From Liopterus haemorrhoidalis (lineage: Eukaryota; Arthropoda; Insecta; Coleoptera; Dytiscidae), in assembly GCA_963971575.1 (NCBI GenBank), contig OZ020616.1, forward strand, positions 53,923,201 to 53,987,200: DNA of 64,000 bases, written 5' to 3'. The notes below the pieces were generated by a model. That model searched no databases, was not told where the DNA came from, and saw only the letters and a list, made by a program, of their open reading frames with translations. Positions 33,974-45,018 of the stretch are shown here, in pieces. The position numbers and the translations under genes are program-made. Position 1 is the stretch's first letter. Every line of letters begins with the position of its first letter.

Positions 33974-34460
33974 AGTCGTCGACCTGAGTGAAGCTGGGGG
34001 CTACGTCCTTGACTTGCGTGAAGCTGGGGGCTGTGTCCTTGACCTGCATGAAGCTAGGGACTGCATCCCCAACCTCCGTAAAGCCAGAGCTGCGTCCGAA
34101 ACCTCCGTAAAGCAGGAGCTGCGTCCGAAACCTTCGTAAAGCCGGAGGCTGCGTCCGCGACCTGCTTAAAGGCGGGGGCTTCGTCCCGACATGCGTAAAG
34201 CTGGAGACTACATCTCTGAGTTGCGTAAAGCCGGAGGCTGCATCTTTGACCTGCGCAAAACTAGGGGCTACGTGCCCGGAATAAATGAAGCTAAGAACTA
34301 GTCCACGATCTGCATAAAGCCGGGGGCTACGTTCCGACATGCGTAAAGCTGAAGTCTGCATCTCTGATCTGTGTAAAGCCGGAGGTTGCATGAATTCATG
34401 AAGCCAAGGGCTATATCCCGGACCAGCGTGAAGCCGAGGGCTGCATCCCTCACCTGTTAT
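33974..34460. repeat. 30-bp GC-rich minisatellite, about 16 degenerate units
   Basis: The units follow the pattern (G/A)AAGC(T/C)GGGGGCTGCGTCC plus about 10 bases ending in GACCTGCGT. Most are 29 or 30 bp and one is about 25 bp. Composition is far more GC-rich than the flanks. On the minus strand a single open frame (33972-34487) reads through the array as a 10-residue repeat of the type PSFTQVKDAA. The plus strand is also open for part of it. No start or splice context supports a gene. Confidence 0.9.
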
Positions 34461-34489
34461 AGTACATAAAATCACAATACACATCACAT

Positions 34490-35365
34490 ACCTTCGAAGA
34501 ACAACAAAATTTTATTGTGATGCGCATATTGTACTTATGAAAAGTGCATGGACGAACCGTCCAAAAAATGTATGTTTTTCTAATTAAAGTTAATCTCGAT
34601 CCCCCAAAATGATAATAATATTTCTCCTAATCAATAGAGTAAATCTTTTCGGCTCAGATGCCTTACAACTTTCCACTCTTTTATTACAAGAAAAAATCCT
34701 GTAGGCAAAGAAAGAACTACACATGCATCACCATCTTGACTTTTTTTATTATATGGATTTTCCATGTTAGAAAAAATCTCTTATACAATACATGTAAAAA
34801 AACTCTATTCAATCTCGTGCTACAATTTTCGAAAATCGACTAACGCGTCCAACGAAGATTTGAACTCGATTTATAAGATCTCCTTTAAACACTAATTGCA
34901 TAAATAACTATTAAAATAAATATATATTAAAAATTCATTTAATTCTGCATCATTGCTTAATCCTAGTTGATTGGGGTAACAATTGCATAATGATTAACGA
35001 GCATATGAAGCATAAATTATTCAACAATTACGGATAACAGCTAAGAGGTATACGGTTAACCTCAAAGGATGAGCCCAGATTACTTGGTGGCCGCACATTC
35101 CACTTAACATAAGAACATAATTGTTACCTTGTTGAGGTACGCAATAGGTTACACCAGTGTTTACCAAAGTTTCGACATCTGTGTAATCCTCTCAAAAATA
35201 TTGACTACCATAGTGACCATTGGTGACCGTTTTCTATTAGATATTTAGCTAAATTATATGATTCAAATTTATTATATTTCCCTCATGGTTAGGAAGGAAA
35301 ATTAGAAATTTTACATATTGAAAATGAATAAAATATGAAAAAAATTGGATTTATGCTCCGATTAA
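34490..35365. other. AT-rich stretch, no gene seen
   Basis: No motif recognised. Confidence 0.4.
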
Positions 35366-35369
35366 CAAA

Positions 35370-35910
35370 AGGTTTTCGTCACTGTTAAACGTACACCGGA
35401 CTCCTTGGTAAGATCTGCTCTGGGATATGGTTGGGTGATATGGTTACCATATCCCAGTAAATATATTAGTAGCATTGAGACTGTCCAATCGCGATTTTAT
35501 CGAGTTGTTGAATTGCGTTTGAATTGAGTTTATTCTAAATACATACCAAGGAGCAGTATTTTATCAAAGTTTAATGTAAGAATCCTGTCTGGGAGGAGAG
35601 ATACAAGATCGGTGACATTTTTGTTCAAGATTCTTAACAACTACGTTTACTGTCCTGATATTGTTCAAAATAATGTCTGTAGTGTCCAAATAAATAAATA
35701 AATTTTGTCAAAATAAAAGCAGAAACCCCATGTATTGCTTAGAGTCATTAGAAATTAAATTTTCACAACGGGAAGGGCATAATATTATAACGAACAACTG
35801 GATCTGTTGGTATCTCCCATTCTTAAGACTATGGTCAATAGTATTTCCTAATCCCTTCTCACACCAATTTGTAAGTAATAATTAATCCTGTATATTTAAG
35901 TAAAATTGCC
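35370..35910 (+). mobile_element. Non-LTR retrotransposon C-terminal relic
   Basis: Plus-strand text runs LVRSALGYG, VIWLPYPSKYISSIETVQ, then SRFYRVV. After frameshifts come VRILSGRRDTRSVTFLFKIL and NNYVYCPDIL, and later PILKTMVNSIS. This is the ...LVRxxLEYxxVVWxPYxxxxIxxIExVQxxFxR ... LxxRRxxxxLxFLFKLLNNxxDCPELL... segment that follows the reverse transcriptase in many LINEs. It is heavily broken. Confidence 0.72.
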
Positions 35911-36204
35911 AACATTTCATGTAACAGTTTCATTCTACTAAATATGGCAATAAGAATCCGAAAAATATATTAAGTTTAAAAAAATTAGTTTGTGGAATAT
36001 TACCAAGTGTGTTATTTGCTATTTATTGATTATGTTCCATCAAGAGTTAATAGCTACATCTATTGACATTTTTATGTTGAGACAACAGGACGATGCGCCG
36101 GCTATCCATGTGTATTGAAAATCAACACTTGCTCGTCAAGTGTAGCGTACTCCCTATTAACCCTTTTCGTACCGACAGGGGTACGCGTTCCACATTGTGC
36201 AAAA

Positions 36205-36966
36205 TAGGGATTGTAAATCGGTAAACCGGTTTACCGGTATATCGTCAAAAATATCCCTATAAATTTTACCGATAATTTGTTATTTTTACCGAAAATTCGA
36301 TAAATTACATATAGCGAATCTAAGCACATATCAATAAATGGTAATACTTCGGCCGAGCGAATATATTCAGTTTCGGTCGTCTTGGGGCTAGTCTGTTTTT
36401 AAATTGATGTTTCGGGGAATCACCATCCTCTTGTCTTTAACTTCGGTGGTTCCCCATATTTTGTACACTGCCGATGCGTCACGTGATTATATGGCTTGAT
36501 AGCAGTCTGAAACGTTGAGTGCATTGTGCCATAATCAGTATATTAGACCAGTGTTTCTCAACCGAAAACATCGCGAACCAGTAAAATATTTAATTTTTTA
36601 CCGCGGACCACAAAAAATAAATGTACTATTAAACAAATTTATTGTATATGTATATAATATCTCAATAATAAAAAATCACTGAAAAATGAACAAAAATCAC
36701 TGAAAATTAATAAAAGATCATAAAAAAATTAACAAAAATCTCAAAAATAATCATGTATAAGCCTTTCGCGGACCACTAAAATTTTGATGAGGACCACCGG
36801 TTGAAAAATACTGGATTAGACGATTATACGGGATTAAAAAATCAAAGCAAGGAAATTGATTTATAACATTTTATACTCTTTTGTTTAGCAAAAAAAAAAA
36901 AAAAAAAAACGATAAATACCGGTAAACCGGTTTTGATTGAAAAAGCCGGTAAATTTAAAATCCCTA
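36205..36966. mobile_element. hAT-like MITE with ACCGGTTT-rich subterminal repeats, containing a second MITE
   Basis: The ends are TAGGGATTGTAAAT and the complement ATTTAAAATCCCTA. Next to them lie GGTAAACCGGTTTACCGG-type palindromes on both sides. No clear 8-bp target duplication is seen (GTGCAAAA against GTGGGCAG), so the target repeat may have decayed or the two ends may come from different events. No coding sequence is visible. A smaller MITE lies inside at 36549-36813. Confidence 0.7.
36549..36813. mobile_element. hAT MITE nested within the hAT-like element
   Basis: The ends CAGTGTTTCTCAACCG and CGGTTGAAAAATACTG are inverted repeats with one mismatch. Flanking 8-mers TATTAGAC (36541-36548) and GATTAGAC (36814-36821) match at 7 of 8 positions, a typical aged hAT target duplication. 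Internal GCGGACCAC motifs occur near both ends. No coding. Confidence 0.85.
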
Positions 36967-36969
36967 GTG

Positions 36970-37640
36970 GGCAGCTCTGGCTTACACATAAAATATACAA
37001 CTGAACAAGAAAAAAACTGTTTCAATCTTAAGACACAAAAATAAGAAATATATTTTATGTAAAAATATATTTCTAAATCATCAAAAGATATAAAATAATA
37101 ATGTAAAAGATTTTTCCAATTCCATCATTTCAAATTTTACGCATATCTAATATTTCAAAGGAACTTATTTTTGTATAAGTATATATTTTTTTACTAAGCT
37201 TTATTCAGTGAAGCTTGAATAGAAAAATATTGCATATTTAAAAAAAAAGTAACATTACAAATATTCAAAAAAATATCTAAATCACACACATTTGTAATAA
37301 AAAAACATTTACATTTTAAAATATTTATATTTGTTGACAGGCAACTCTAATATTATTTATTTTTATGTTTTGACATCAACAATTTTAACATAAACAATAA
37401 TAAAATTCATATTTATATACCCTCTTTATATTTATGGTGTATGCAATTTATTTAAATTTAATAGATTTCAGTGGCGGATCACTGTACAGGCGAAGGAAAC
37501 GCGGTTCAGGCCTCATAGTCGCGGGGGCCATATTGAAAAAAGTGTTACATTTATCATAAGGATACTGAAACTCAGTTGCCATTGTTAAGTGGCGCTTGCG
37601 CAGTAGTGTTAAGCAATCTGTCAGTACCTCCAAATCGGTT
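36970..37640. other. AT-rich stretch, no gene seen
   Basis: Poly-A/T-rich, with short imperfect repeats of AAATATT type. Nothing is assigned. Confidence 0.4.
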
Positions 37641-37659
37641 CGTCCATTACGTTTCGTAG

Positions 37660-38135
37660 TTTTAATGTTAGCGTTGTTTTATCATGGCTACTACAATCGA
37701 GGATCCCGCCGCATGCGAGATTCGCTCTGTGAACCGTTAAAAGCAAACCCTGAAATGTCTACGGAGAGCAATACAGAACAAAAGGAGAGGCATGTTGTCA
37801 TCAGGCATTGCCCTTCTTCATGAAATTGCACACTCTCATACCCCAGCATAAACAAATGTACTGCTCAAGAATTTCGGATGGGAGATATTCGGTCACCCGT
37901 CCTACAGCCCGGATTTGGCGCCAAGCGATTTCCATTTGTTCGTCAGGAAGAGGTTCCATGAAGAGGTTTGGGAAAGAAGCGGTTCAGCAATAATGAGGAG
38001 CTGAAAACCAGTGTGCAAGATTGACTGAGAACCCAGGCGGCAACATGCTATAAGGAGGGCATATAAAAACTGGTTCCCCTTTACGACAAATGGCTTAATG
38101 TTGGTGGCGTCTACGTTGAGAAATAATTTAGATGT
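37660..38135 (+). pseudogene. Mariner transposase relic, N-terminus fused to C-terminal half
   Basis: From 37684 the plus strand reads MATTIEDPAACEIRSVNR, the N-terminal tip of a mariner transposase. It then joins directly to LRRAIQNKRRGMLSSGIALL from the middle of the protein. The second catalytic box has decayed (LLHEIAHSHTPA for LLHDNARPHTA). FGWEIFGHPSYSPDLAPSDF keeps the third Asp box, and the C-terminal ...NVGGVYVE follows after several frameshifts. No terminal repeats were identified. Confidence 0.82.
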
Positions 38136-38210
38136 ATAAGTAAATTAAACTCTTGTGTAAATTAAATCTTATCTTGTTACCCTTATTTGTTTTTATTAAC
38201 TCAACGCAAA

Positions 38211-39325
38211 TTGATGTGAAGTGTGAATTTTCACACATTGCCGGGTTTCGCAGGTATATAATAAGTGTAGGCGTATAATATTGTGTGTAGGACAAATTTT
38301 GCCTTGTTGTAATCACGGCAAAATGAACAATATTTTTAAAATAATTTATCGTTTGTTAATCTAAGAGCTTTAAAAACAAATTTTATGTTAAAATATTATG
38401 TTAATTTTAATTCGAATACCTAATACCATTATTTAGGTTTTTAAATATGTGCAGTATTTTTTTTATATATATAGTAAGGTTCCATGATTTTGAAAATTGC
38501 GCCTATGGCTTCCATTGGTTGTTTTAAGTCATATGCTTCACTCCTCTGATTTTGTATACATTGAAACATAGAATTAAATTATAATTGCAACATTTCCCAC
38601 TGGTTATTAAATTAACGCTTTTTAAAATTAAATGCAACATTTGCCAAAATATAACTAGAATTTTGACAAAATAAAATAATGCAAAAAAAAAAAACAGAAA
38701 AAATAAAATAATGCAAAAAAAAAACAGAAAAAATAAAATTGTCTCCAGCCTGGAAGCCAACCCTAGTTTGCAGTTTAGGAAGCTAGAAGGCTAACCATTG
38801 GACTATGAACGGTTACTGGTTTACTGTGTTACATAACGTATTAAATATTTTACATCGTCAACAAAAAAATGCGTTATTTTCCGAAAACATAATCTGATCA
38901 AAAATTACTGTTGAACTATTCCGGTTCACACCAATGTACATTACTTAGAATTTTTTCAGATTTTTAATTCAGACCATCTGGGCTACAGGGTGTGGGGAAA
39001 TTTTTTTTGCACAATTTTGGCAAAAATCACATGAAAATAATTTATTTTAATCCACGTTAATCCACGTACTAAGAGCTTTCATTTGATACTGAACTCAGAA
39101 TTTTAAAAAGTATGTTTTTTTTTCGATGAGCATATATTTGTTTATATTTTTAGGGGGATATGTTTTTTAGATGTTTTAGTATTTTTCCTATGTGCGGGTA
39201 AAAGAGTTGTATAAGCATGCCAAATTTCAACTCTTGAGGTTTTGGCTACAATTTTTACCAAACAGACAGACAGACAGACAAAATGACGGTATAAGGGTTT
39301 TTTGGTCATACCTACAAAACCCTAA
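38211..39325 (+). mobile_element. GACA element copy 3 (long subfamily)
   Basis: It has the same ends as copies 1 and 2 (TTGATGTGAAGTGTGAATTT; AAAACCCTAAG) but carries a roughly 215-bp extra block at about 38360-38600, including TTCGAATACCTAATACCATT. Copies 4 and 5 share this block. The GACA tract is down to about 4-5 units near 39262-39282. An A-rich tract (ATAATGCAAAAAAAAA...ACAGAAAAAATAAA) is duplicated just before the tRNA-like module. Confidence 0.87.
38740..38818 (-). other. tRNA-like module in GACA element copy 3
   Basis: The minus strand shows an A-box-like TAGTCCAATGGTTAGCCTTC and a weak B-box-like CTAGGGTTGGCTTCC, then GGAGACAATTTTATTTTTTC as a T-run. The body of the module differs from those in copies 1, 2 and 5, while its last bases (GGAGACAATTTTA) match copy 4. 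Confidence 0.45.
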
Positions 39326-39499
39326 GAAACGATTTATTACGATACTGGGTCAAATGTACTAATAATAGTTAAGTATCGGAAGATTAGTATCGATACTAAA
39401 ATCGTTTGAAAAATATCGATACTGGTATCGTATCAGTAGTAACGGTCCATTCGTAGGTGTATTTACTATTAATTCATTCGTTCCGTCAAGAGTTAAGAG

Positions 39500-39734
39500 T
39501 AGGGTGACCATTTTCTTGGAGACGGCAATGCGGGACGGAGCAAAAAAAAAGGTCGTCACTTCCGAAATATAAGTAAAGAGCAAACAAAAAAAAGGTCCTC
39601 ACCTCCCAAATATAAGTAAAGAGCAAAAAAAGGTCTTCACCTCCCAAATATAAGTACAGAGCAAAATTCGGCCCTGGGAACAACAAATCAAAATGCGGGA
39701 CGTCCCGCGAAATGCGGGACGAATGGTCACCCTA
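39500..39734. mobile_element. hAT MITE with internal tandem repeats, copy A
   Basis: The ends TAGGGTGACCATT and AATGGTCACCCTA are inverted repeats, flanked by perfect 8-bp duplications GTTAAGAG (39492-39499 and 39735-39742). Inside are about three units of roughly 40 bp containing CTCCCAAATATAAGTAAAGA and GCAAAAAAAGGTC(C/T)TCAC, plus GCGGGACG motifs near the ends. Copy B at 45019 lies in the opposite orientation. Confidence 0.93.
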
Positions 39735-39744
39735 GTTAAGAGCT

Positions 39745-40650
39745 ACATCTATCAATATTATGGCATATAGTTCTTTATAAAACTGATGATGAACAAAATG
39801 ATCTCAATATACAAACAAAACATTGATGATTTACTAATGTATCGTTGTGAAAAGCTTGGAGGTGTGTTAGTGTTGTTGGATTGTGCTTTCATCCTTTATT
39901 TATTAGCGTTACTTGGTTAACTATCCAACAATCAGGCAATTAGAGTGTATTGTTTGCGGGCTTAGGTGAGATTCATTTGTAAATCAGTGTGCGATACAAA
40001 CTGGGTACAAAGTGCTCAAGCGCATGTGATATCAATAACTCGGTGATGTAGGTCTTGGCTCATTCCATATATATTGTTCAGACCTACGGAGCTAGCACGC
40101 ATCTCACGTACGGGTTTCGGACTCTTCTCTGTTCCCATGACTCCCTTTTGCAGTCGAAACCCACATACACACTAATAGAAAAAGGTTTTGTCTTCACTCT
40201 AGAATATTTCATATTCTCTTTTGACACACATAAGACACTCAGTTGAATCTTTCACGGTGGATAATTTCAATTATATACTACAAAAGGGACTTTTTATTCT
40301 TAACTTTATAACAGTCTTTCTCTTCGTATATAATTGAACGTGCGTTGGATCTAGAGCATCCTAAATTTGCTATTCAACCGGATAAATTTGCAAAAAGTTT
40401 CTACAAGGGCCATGACCTACGTTTTATTAACATCAATAATTTCTATCTGACTTTGTCAAAGGACTTATCTAAGGGAAGAAATTTATTGTTTTGTAAGGTT
40501 TTACTCACATACACTGTCCTTCAAAATGTATCTGAACAGTAAGTTCTCAAGGGTAATAACTTGAAATTTCATAAAAATATCTATTTGACATGCTGACATT
40601 TTTGGCGTTAGCCATTTTAAACATTAAAATCTAACCGAAACTGAATGCTC
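39745..40650. other. AT-rich stretch, no gene seen
   Basis: No motif recognised. Confidence 0.4.
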
Positions 40651-40653
40651 TAG

Positions 40654-40740
40654 TCCAGCGCTGTTCAACTTATCTTAGCCCGCGGGCCATTTTTTCTTTA
40701 GCACACATTTCGGGGGCAAAAAAAGATAGGTAAATGAAAA
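40654..40740. mobile_element. One end of a hAT-like MITE
   Basis: CAGCGCTGTTCAACTTATCT followed by GCCCGCGGGCCA resembles the CAGNGxTxxxCAACxTxT...GCGGGCC ends of hAT MITEs in many animals. The other end was not found; the DD41D copy B begins at 40778 and may have replaced or interrupted it. Confidence 0.45.
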
Positions 40741-40777
40741 GTCAGTTCATATCAATATAAAAGTTATTTTATTTATA

Positions 40778-41687
40778 CAAGGTGTCTCAAAAGAAATTTT
40801 ATATTTATTTAGCTTACTGCGTGAATGCAACGTATCCGAGGGGCGCGGGGGTTATGTCAATCGGTAGCCTGGCTCTTGGGAATTCAGTCGCTATGGAGCG
40901 TTTCTTGGGAGCAGACCGCGCGTTATGCGTGCGAGAGTTTTACAAAAACGGTGATTCGGCGACTGTAGCGCGTAGAAAATTCTGCAGTATTCGAGGTTTT
41001 CGCCACTTAAATGATGCGCCAAGCATTCCTCTCATTCGACATTGGGTTAAAAAGTTTGAAGAGACTGGTACAACGCTGGATAAATCAAAATCCGGGCGAC
41101 CTAGGTCATCAAGAACGGTAGAAAACGTGGAGAATGTTAATCAGTCTGTTCGTGACGACCCGAACCTTTCAATTCGGAAGCGCGCAAGTGCTTTAAATGT
41201 GCATAGATCATAATTACATCGCATTATGCATTAAGACCTAAAGCTGCACCCCTACAAAATTCAATTGGTGCAAGAATTAAAGCCCCCAGATGCCAGTCAG
41301 AGGCAATTTTCTCAGGCAAATTGATCTCCCGGATAGGTGACATAAATTGGCCTCCACGCAGTCCAGATTTAACCCCTATGGACTTTTTCCTATGGGGTTA
41401 TCTTAAATCTAAAGTTTACGCCAATAAACCGACTTCACTGGCGCATTTGAAAGAAAATATCCGTCACGAAGCCATCCCTGAGTCCACCTGCCGAGACGTC
41501 ATAAGTAATTTTACTGTTCGATTAAATGAGTGCCGAGAACGCGAGGGTCTACATTTAGACGATATTATTTTTAAGAAATAAATCCCCAAAAAGTGTATTT
41601 TAATAATTAATAAACATTTTTTCTATATACGGCTTACTTTTTTTTTAATCGATCCACTTAATATAATATTTCTTTTGAGACACCTTG
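40778..41687 (+). mobile_element. DD41D Tc1/mariner-like deletion derivative, copy B
   Basis: It has the same terminal repeats (CAAGGTGTCTCAAAAGAAAT) and the same internal junction as copy A at 18178, with only scattered differences. A TA precedes the left end (40776-40777); the right TA has mutated (GTCC). Presence of the identical deletion at two loci shows that it moved as a non-autonomous element. Confidence 0.92.
40893..41581 (+). pseudogene. Internally deleted DD41D-type transposase, copy B
   Basis: The open part starts MERFLGADRALCVREFYKNG and has RHWVKKFEETG and SGRPRSSRTVENV. It is cut by a TAA at HRS(stop) where copy A reads HRSSLHRIM. A second frame, 41321-41581, gives INWPPRSPDLTPMDFFLWGY to DDIIFKK, with two residues missing (MA of copy A's HEMAAIP). 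As in copy A, the two first catalytic Asp boxes are deleted. Confidence 0.88.
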
Positions 41688-41824
41688 TCCGAAAAAAAAA
41701 AAAAATAAATAAAAATAAAGACAAAAATAAAACATAACTAAAAATATAATTAGACAAAACTAGAATAATAAAAACACAGTCAGAATAAATTTAGACCAAA
41801 TATAGACAGATTAATTTGATTTTG

Positions 41825-42902
41825 TTTTTAGGGTTTTGTAGGTATGACCAGAAAACCCTTATACCGTCATTTTGTCGTCTGTCTGTCTGTCTGTCTGTCT
41901 GTCTAGCCAAACAACTACTCTTAGAGAGTTGAAATTTGGCATGCTTATACAAATCTTTGACCCGTACATAAAAAAAATACTAAAACATCTAAAAAACATA
42001 TCCCCCTAAAAATATAAAAAAATATGTGCTCATCGAAAAAAAAAAAATTGAGTATCAAATTAAAGCCCTTAGTACGTGGATTAACGTGGATTAAAATAAA
42101 TTATTTTCATGTGATTTTTGCCAAAATTGTGCAAAAAAAATTGCCCCAGACCCTGTAGCCTAGATGGTCTAAACTAAAAATCAGAAAAAATTCTAAGTAA
42201 TGTACATTGGTGTGAACCGGAATAGTTCAACAGTAATTTTTGATCAGATTATGTTTTCGGAAAATAACGCATTTTTTGTGTTTTTTTGTTGTTGACGATT
42301 TACAAAAGTTATAGTTATGTAACACATTAGACTAGAAGGCGTATCATGGTCTAATGGTTAGCATGCTTGCCAGCTATCCAGAATTCTAGGGTTTGCTCCC
42401 TTGTTAGGAGACAATTTTATTTTTGTCCATTTTTATTTTCTTTAAATTATTTTTTCAAGAATCTAGTTATATTTTGGCAAATGTTGCATTTAATTTTTAA
42501 GAGCGTAAATTTAATAACCAGTTGGAATGTTGGAATTATATTTTTATTCTATGTGTCATGTATACGAAACCAAAGGGGCGGAGCATAAGACAACCAATGG
42601 AAGCCATAGACGCAAGTTTCAAAATCTGAATGAACCTTGTTATATAAAAAAATACTGCACATATTTAGAAACATAAATAATGGTATTAGGTATTCGAATT
42701 AAAATAAACAAAAAAATATTTTAACAGAAAATTTGTTTTTAAAGCTCTTAGATTAACCAGACGATAAATTATTTTAAAAATATCGTTCATTTTGCCGTGA
42801 TTACTACAAAGCAAAATTTGTCCTACACAATCAGCATGCCCCCTTTACTTATTACATACCTGCAAAACTCTGAAATGTGTGAAAATTCACACTTTACATT
42901 AA
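41825..42902 (-). mobile_element. GACA element copy 4 (long subfamily, reversed)
   Basis: It reads from TTTTTAGGGTTTTGTAGGTA at the left to CACACTTTACATTAA at the right, the complement of the other copies. About 6 GTCT units lie at 41878-41904. The subfamily-specific 215-bp block is present at about 42520-42740. Confidence 0.87.
42334..42412 (+). other. tRNA-like module in GACA element copy 4
   Basis: The plus strand has an excellent A-box-like TGGTCTAATGGTTAGCATGC and a B-box-like AGGGTTTGCTCCC about 35 nt later, followed by GGAGACAATTTTATTTTTG as T-run. The A-box region is close to that of true tRNA genes; the rest does not fold convincingly as a full cloverleaf by eye. Confidence 0.55.
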
Positions 42903-42904
42903 TT

Positions 42905-43880
42905 TTTTATTTTAAGATAAAGATAGTCCCTGCTGTGTTCATCTGTTGAAATTTGGTTTGACTTTTAATTTTCAGTTTTACAATGACCAAAATTTCCACA
43001 TTGACACTGAATTTTATATTAGATCTCTTCATTTTGTACGAGGTTCTGCACATGGGCTTGCAGTTATATTCATTTTAGGACCGATATTCAGACCTAATTT
43101 TGGTCTCGCTCGCACCTCTGTTGCTTTTTTGTCATTTGTTTAAAGTGTTTGTTTCATCACTATTTTCTACCAAAGGCAAAATTTATATAATGGTTTCAGG
43201 ACGGTGGTGGCACCAACTATTATATTATTATTGTATTGGCTACTTTAGATAGCAGTCTGGTTTTCAAAGGAGAACCTAGTTCATAGGAATATGAAAAGCA
43301 TTAATTCTGTTTTTTCGTTCTAATTAAATCCGATGTATCATGGTACTCAATATTTAAAGTACATCTGCAAAAGTCTGGTCATTTTCCTGTTAAAACGTGT
43401 TTTATTAAGTTCTTCTTTTCATAACTTGTATTGAGTAAGGTGTCGCTTCGGTAAATTTCAAGTTTGTTTGTATAAGGGTTTTTATTTGACAGAAATCCAA
43501 ATGACAACAGGGTGTTCACAAAAAATATTTCCAGGGTACTAGAAGTAGGAATTGGTTTTGAAAGCGTTATATTCGGTTAAGAGGTCAACTGGTTCATAAA
43601 AGATTATTTGTTCTCTTGTAATAAAGAAAATAAAGAACCTGAAATTCTTCGCGTTCCAGTGATTTTCCAATACTCACGAAGAAATCGCCGGTGACAAATA
43701 TTTTTCAACCATATCACTGAATAAAACTCTAAAACGCAGTGGATTGAAATGCAAACAGTTCAGAAAACTTTAAAGATGTTGAATAGTATTGAATTTCTTT
43801 GATTCTGAATGCAAGTTTATTCATTCAGATCAAGTAATTGAATTTTCTTATGTGGTGAAAATTAATTTCGAAGGGTTAAA
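42905..43880. other. AT-rich stretch, no gene seen
   Basis: Nothing is recognised before the GC-richer promoter-like zone at about 43885. A GGTTTCAGGACGGTGGTGGC stretch at 43192 resembles one at 12240 in the duplicated LINE remnant. Confidence 0.4.
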
Positions 43881-43884
43881 AAAG

Positions 43885-44040
43885 AACAGGGCGCATTCCG
43901 CGACTTGGATATCCAGCCTTGATGATAGAGGGCGCGTTCTGCGCAGCGTCAGTGCGACTCAACTGGCAGTCACGCCTGGACTACGATAAGCTGAACATCG
44001 AGAACGTCGCGACGTCCACAGTTTGCGCGCTTACGAACTA
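43885..44040 (+). promoter_or_regulatory. Probable host gene promoter, GC-richer with initiator-like motif
   Basis: This is a local CpG- and GC-rich zone (GGGCGCATTCCGCGACTTGG, GGGCGCGTTCTGCGCAGCGT) in otherwise AT-rich DNA. It contains TCAGTG at 43949, matching the arthropod initiator TCAGTY, with a weak downstream GGACTA about 28 bp later. It lies about 480 bp upstream of the signal-peptide exon. The start site is inferred, not demonstrated. Confidence 0.4.
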
Positions 44041-44428
44041 TTATAAATCTGTGCGTAATTATCCTAAAGATATTACATTTAGTTAACTTAACCTGTGCTA
44101 TTTCACACCTTCATTAACTCTTCTAATGCTTCCTTACTTCAAATACCTTCTATAAAATTGTCTAAATTAAATTGTGTGGTGTTTGCACTTTGTGAAAAAG
44201 TTATTTAAAAGTACATTTGTGATTATCGTGCGGTGTTTTCTTGATACTATGCCTCATAATCTAATAGGAAATTAATTCATATATTGTGTACCCATTTAAA
44301 ATAATACTATTATAATCTTAAATGTTTCAGTGTCGTATTTCAGTGTTTTAAATCTAGTATTTAATATTTACGTCGTTCTTCTGAAATGTGATTCTAATTG
44401 GAACATCTTTAAATTAAAAATACAGAAG

Positions 44429-44477
44429 ATGACATCTCTATGCCCTATTGTCTTTGCTTTAATCTTCGTTTACTCTG
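44429..44477 (+). CDS. First coding exon of a host gene: signal peptide, phase-1 splice donor
   Basis: The ATG at 44429 has A at -3 and opens MTSLCPIVFALIFVYS, a short hydrophobic leader typical of a secreted or membrane protein. After one base of the next codon comes GTGAGT at 44478-44483, a strong 5' splice donor in phase 1. This is the usual phase for introns that follow signal-peptide exons. A long AT-rich 5' untranslated region with no upstream element signature precedes it. No second exon was recognised in the remaining 19.5 kb, so the first intron may be very long and filled by the mobile elements described here. The protein family is unknown. Confidence 0.55.
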
Positions 44478-44483
44478 GTGAGT

Positions 44484-45010
44484 TTTTATCATAAATATGT
44501 CATTTGTGTTTCTAACTTTTAACTGTGATGTCCCTACTGCTGATGGGTCAATTTTAAGGCGAAGCACCTAGTCATGAACATTGCTAGTTTGTCAATTTTG
44601 AGCCTTTCATAAAGGCGCTACAGTCATGGACAATAATAGTTTGAAAACGCTAGTGAGAAACTTTTTTAGGTCTTTAAGTTATGACCATTTTTTTACCATA
44701 AGTGTATCGGTGTTTTTGTCTGTTGTAGCGGAAGTAGCCATCATTGTGCGCTTAAAATTTTAACCAACTAACTATTTTTGTGTGTTGTTGATGAACCTGT
44801 AAATTATTAGCCTTTCGTCAACATTAATCCAACATCCTTTGAAGTCCACTGTTGAACTTAGGACTCTCCGTTTTGTTTCAATTTTATTTTAACTGTATCT
44901 TGGTCAACTGTATCCAATTTCCGGGCTTTTCAAGTCATCTGTTTAACAGGTAGCTAGTCCTTCCTTATTTTTGACTGTGTACCTTAGTTCCTATTCTAGT
45001 TTTTTCTTAT
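44484..45010. other. Probable intron, no gene seen
   Basis: No element or exon is recognised between the splice donor and the MITE at 45019. Confidence 0.35.
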
Positions 45011-45018
45011 TTCATCTG

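Noticed and set aside
33972..34487. 171-codon minus-strand open frame as a repetitive protein gene
   Set aside because: No start context, splice site or recognised domain. The frame can be explained by a GC-rich minisatellite lacking stop triplets. Kept as a repeat and a low-key finding.
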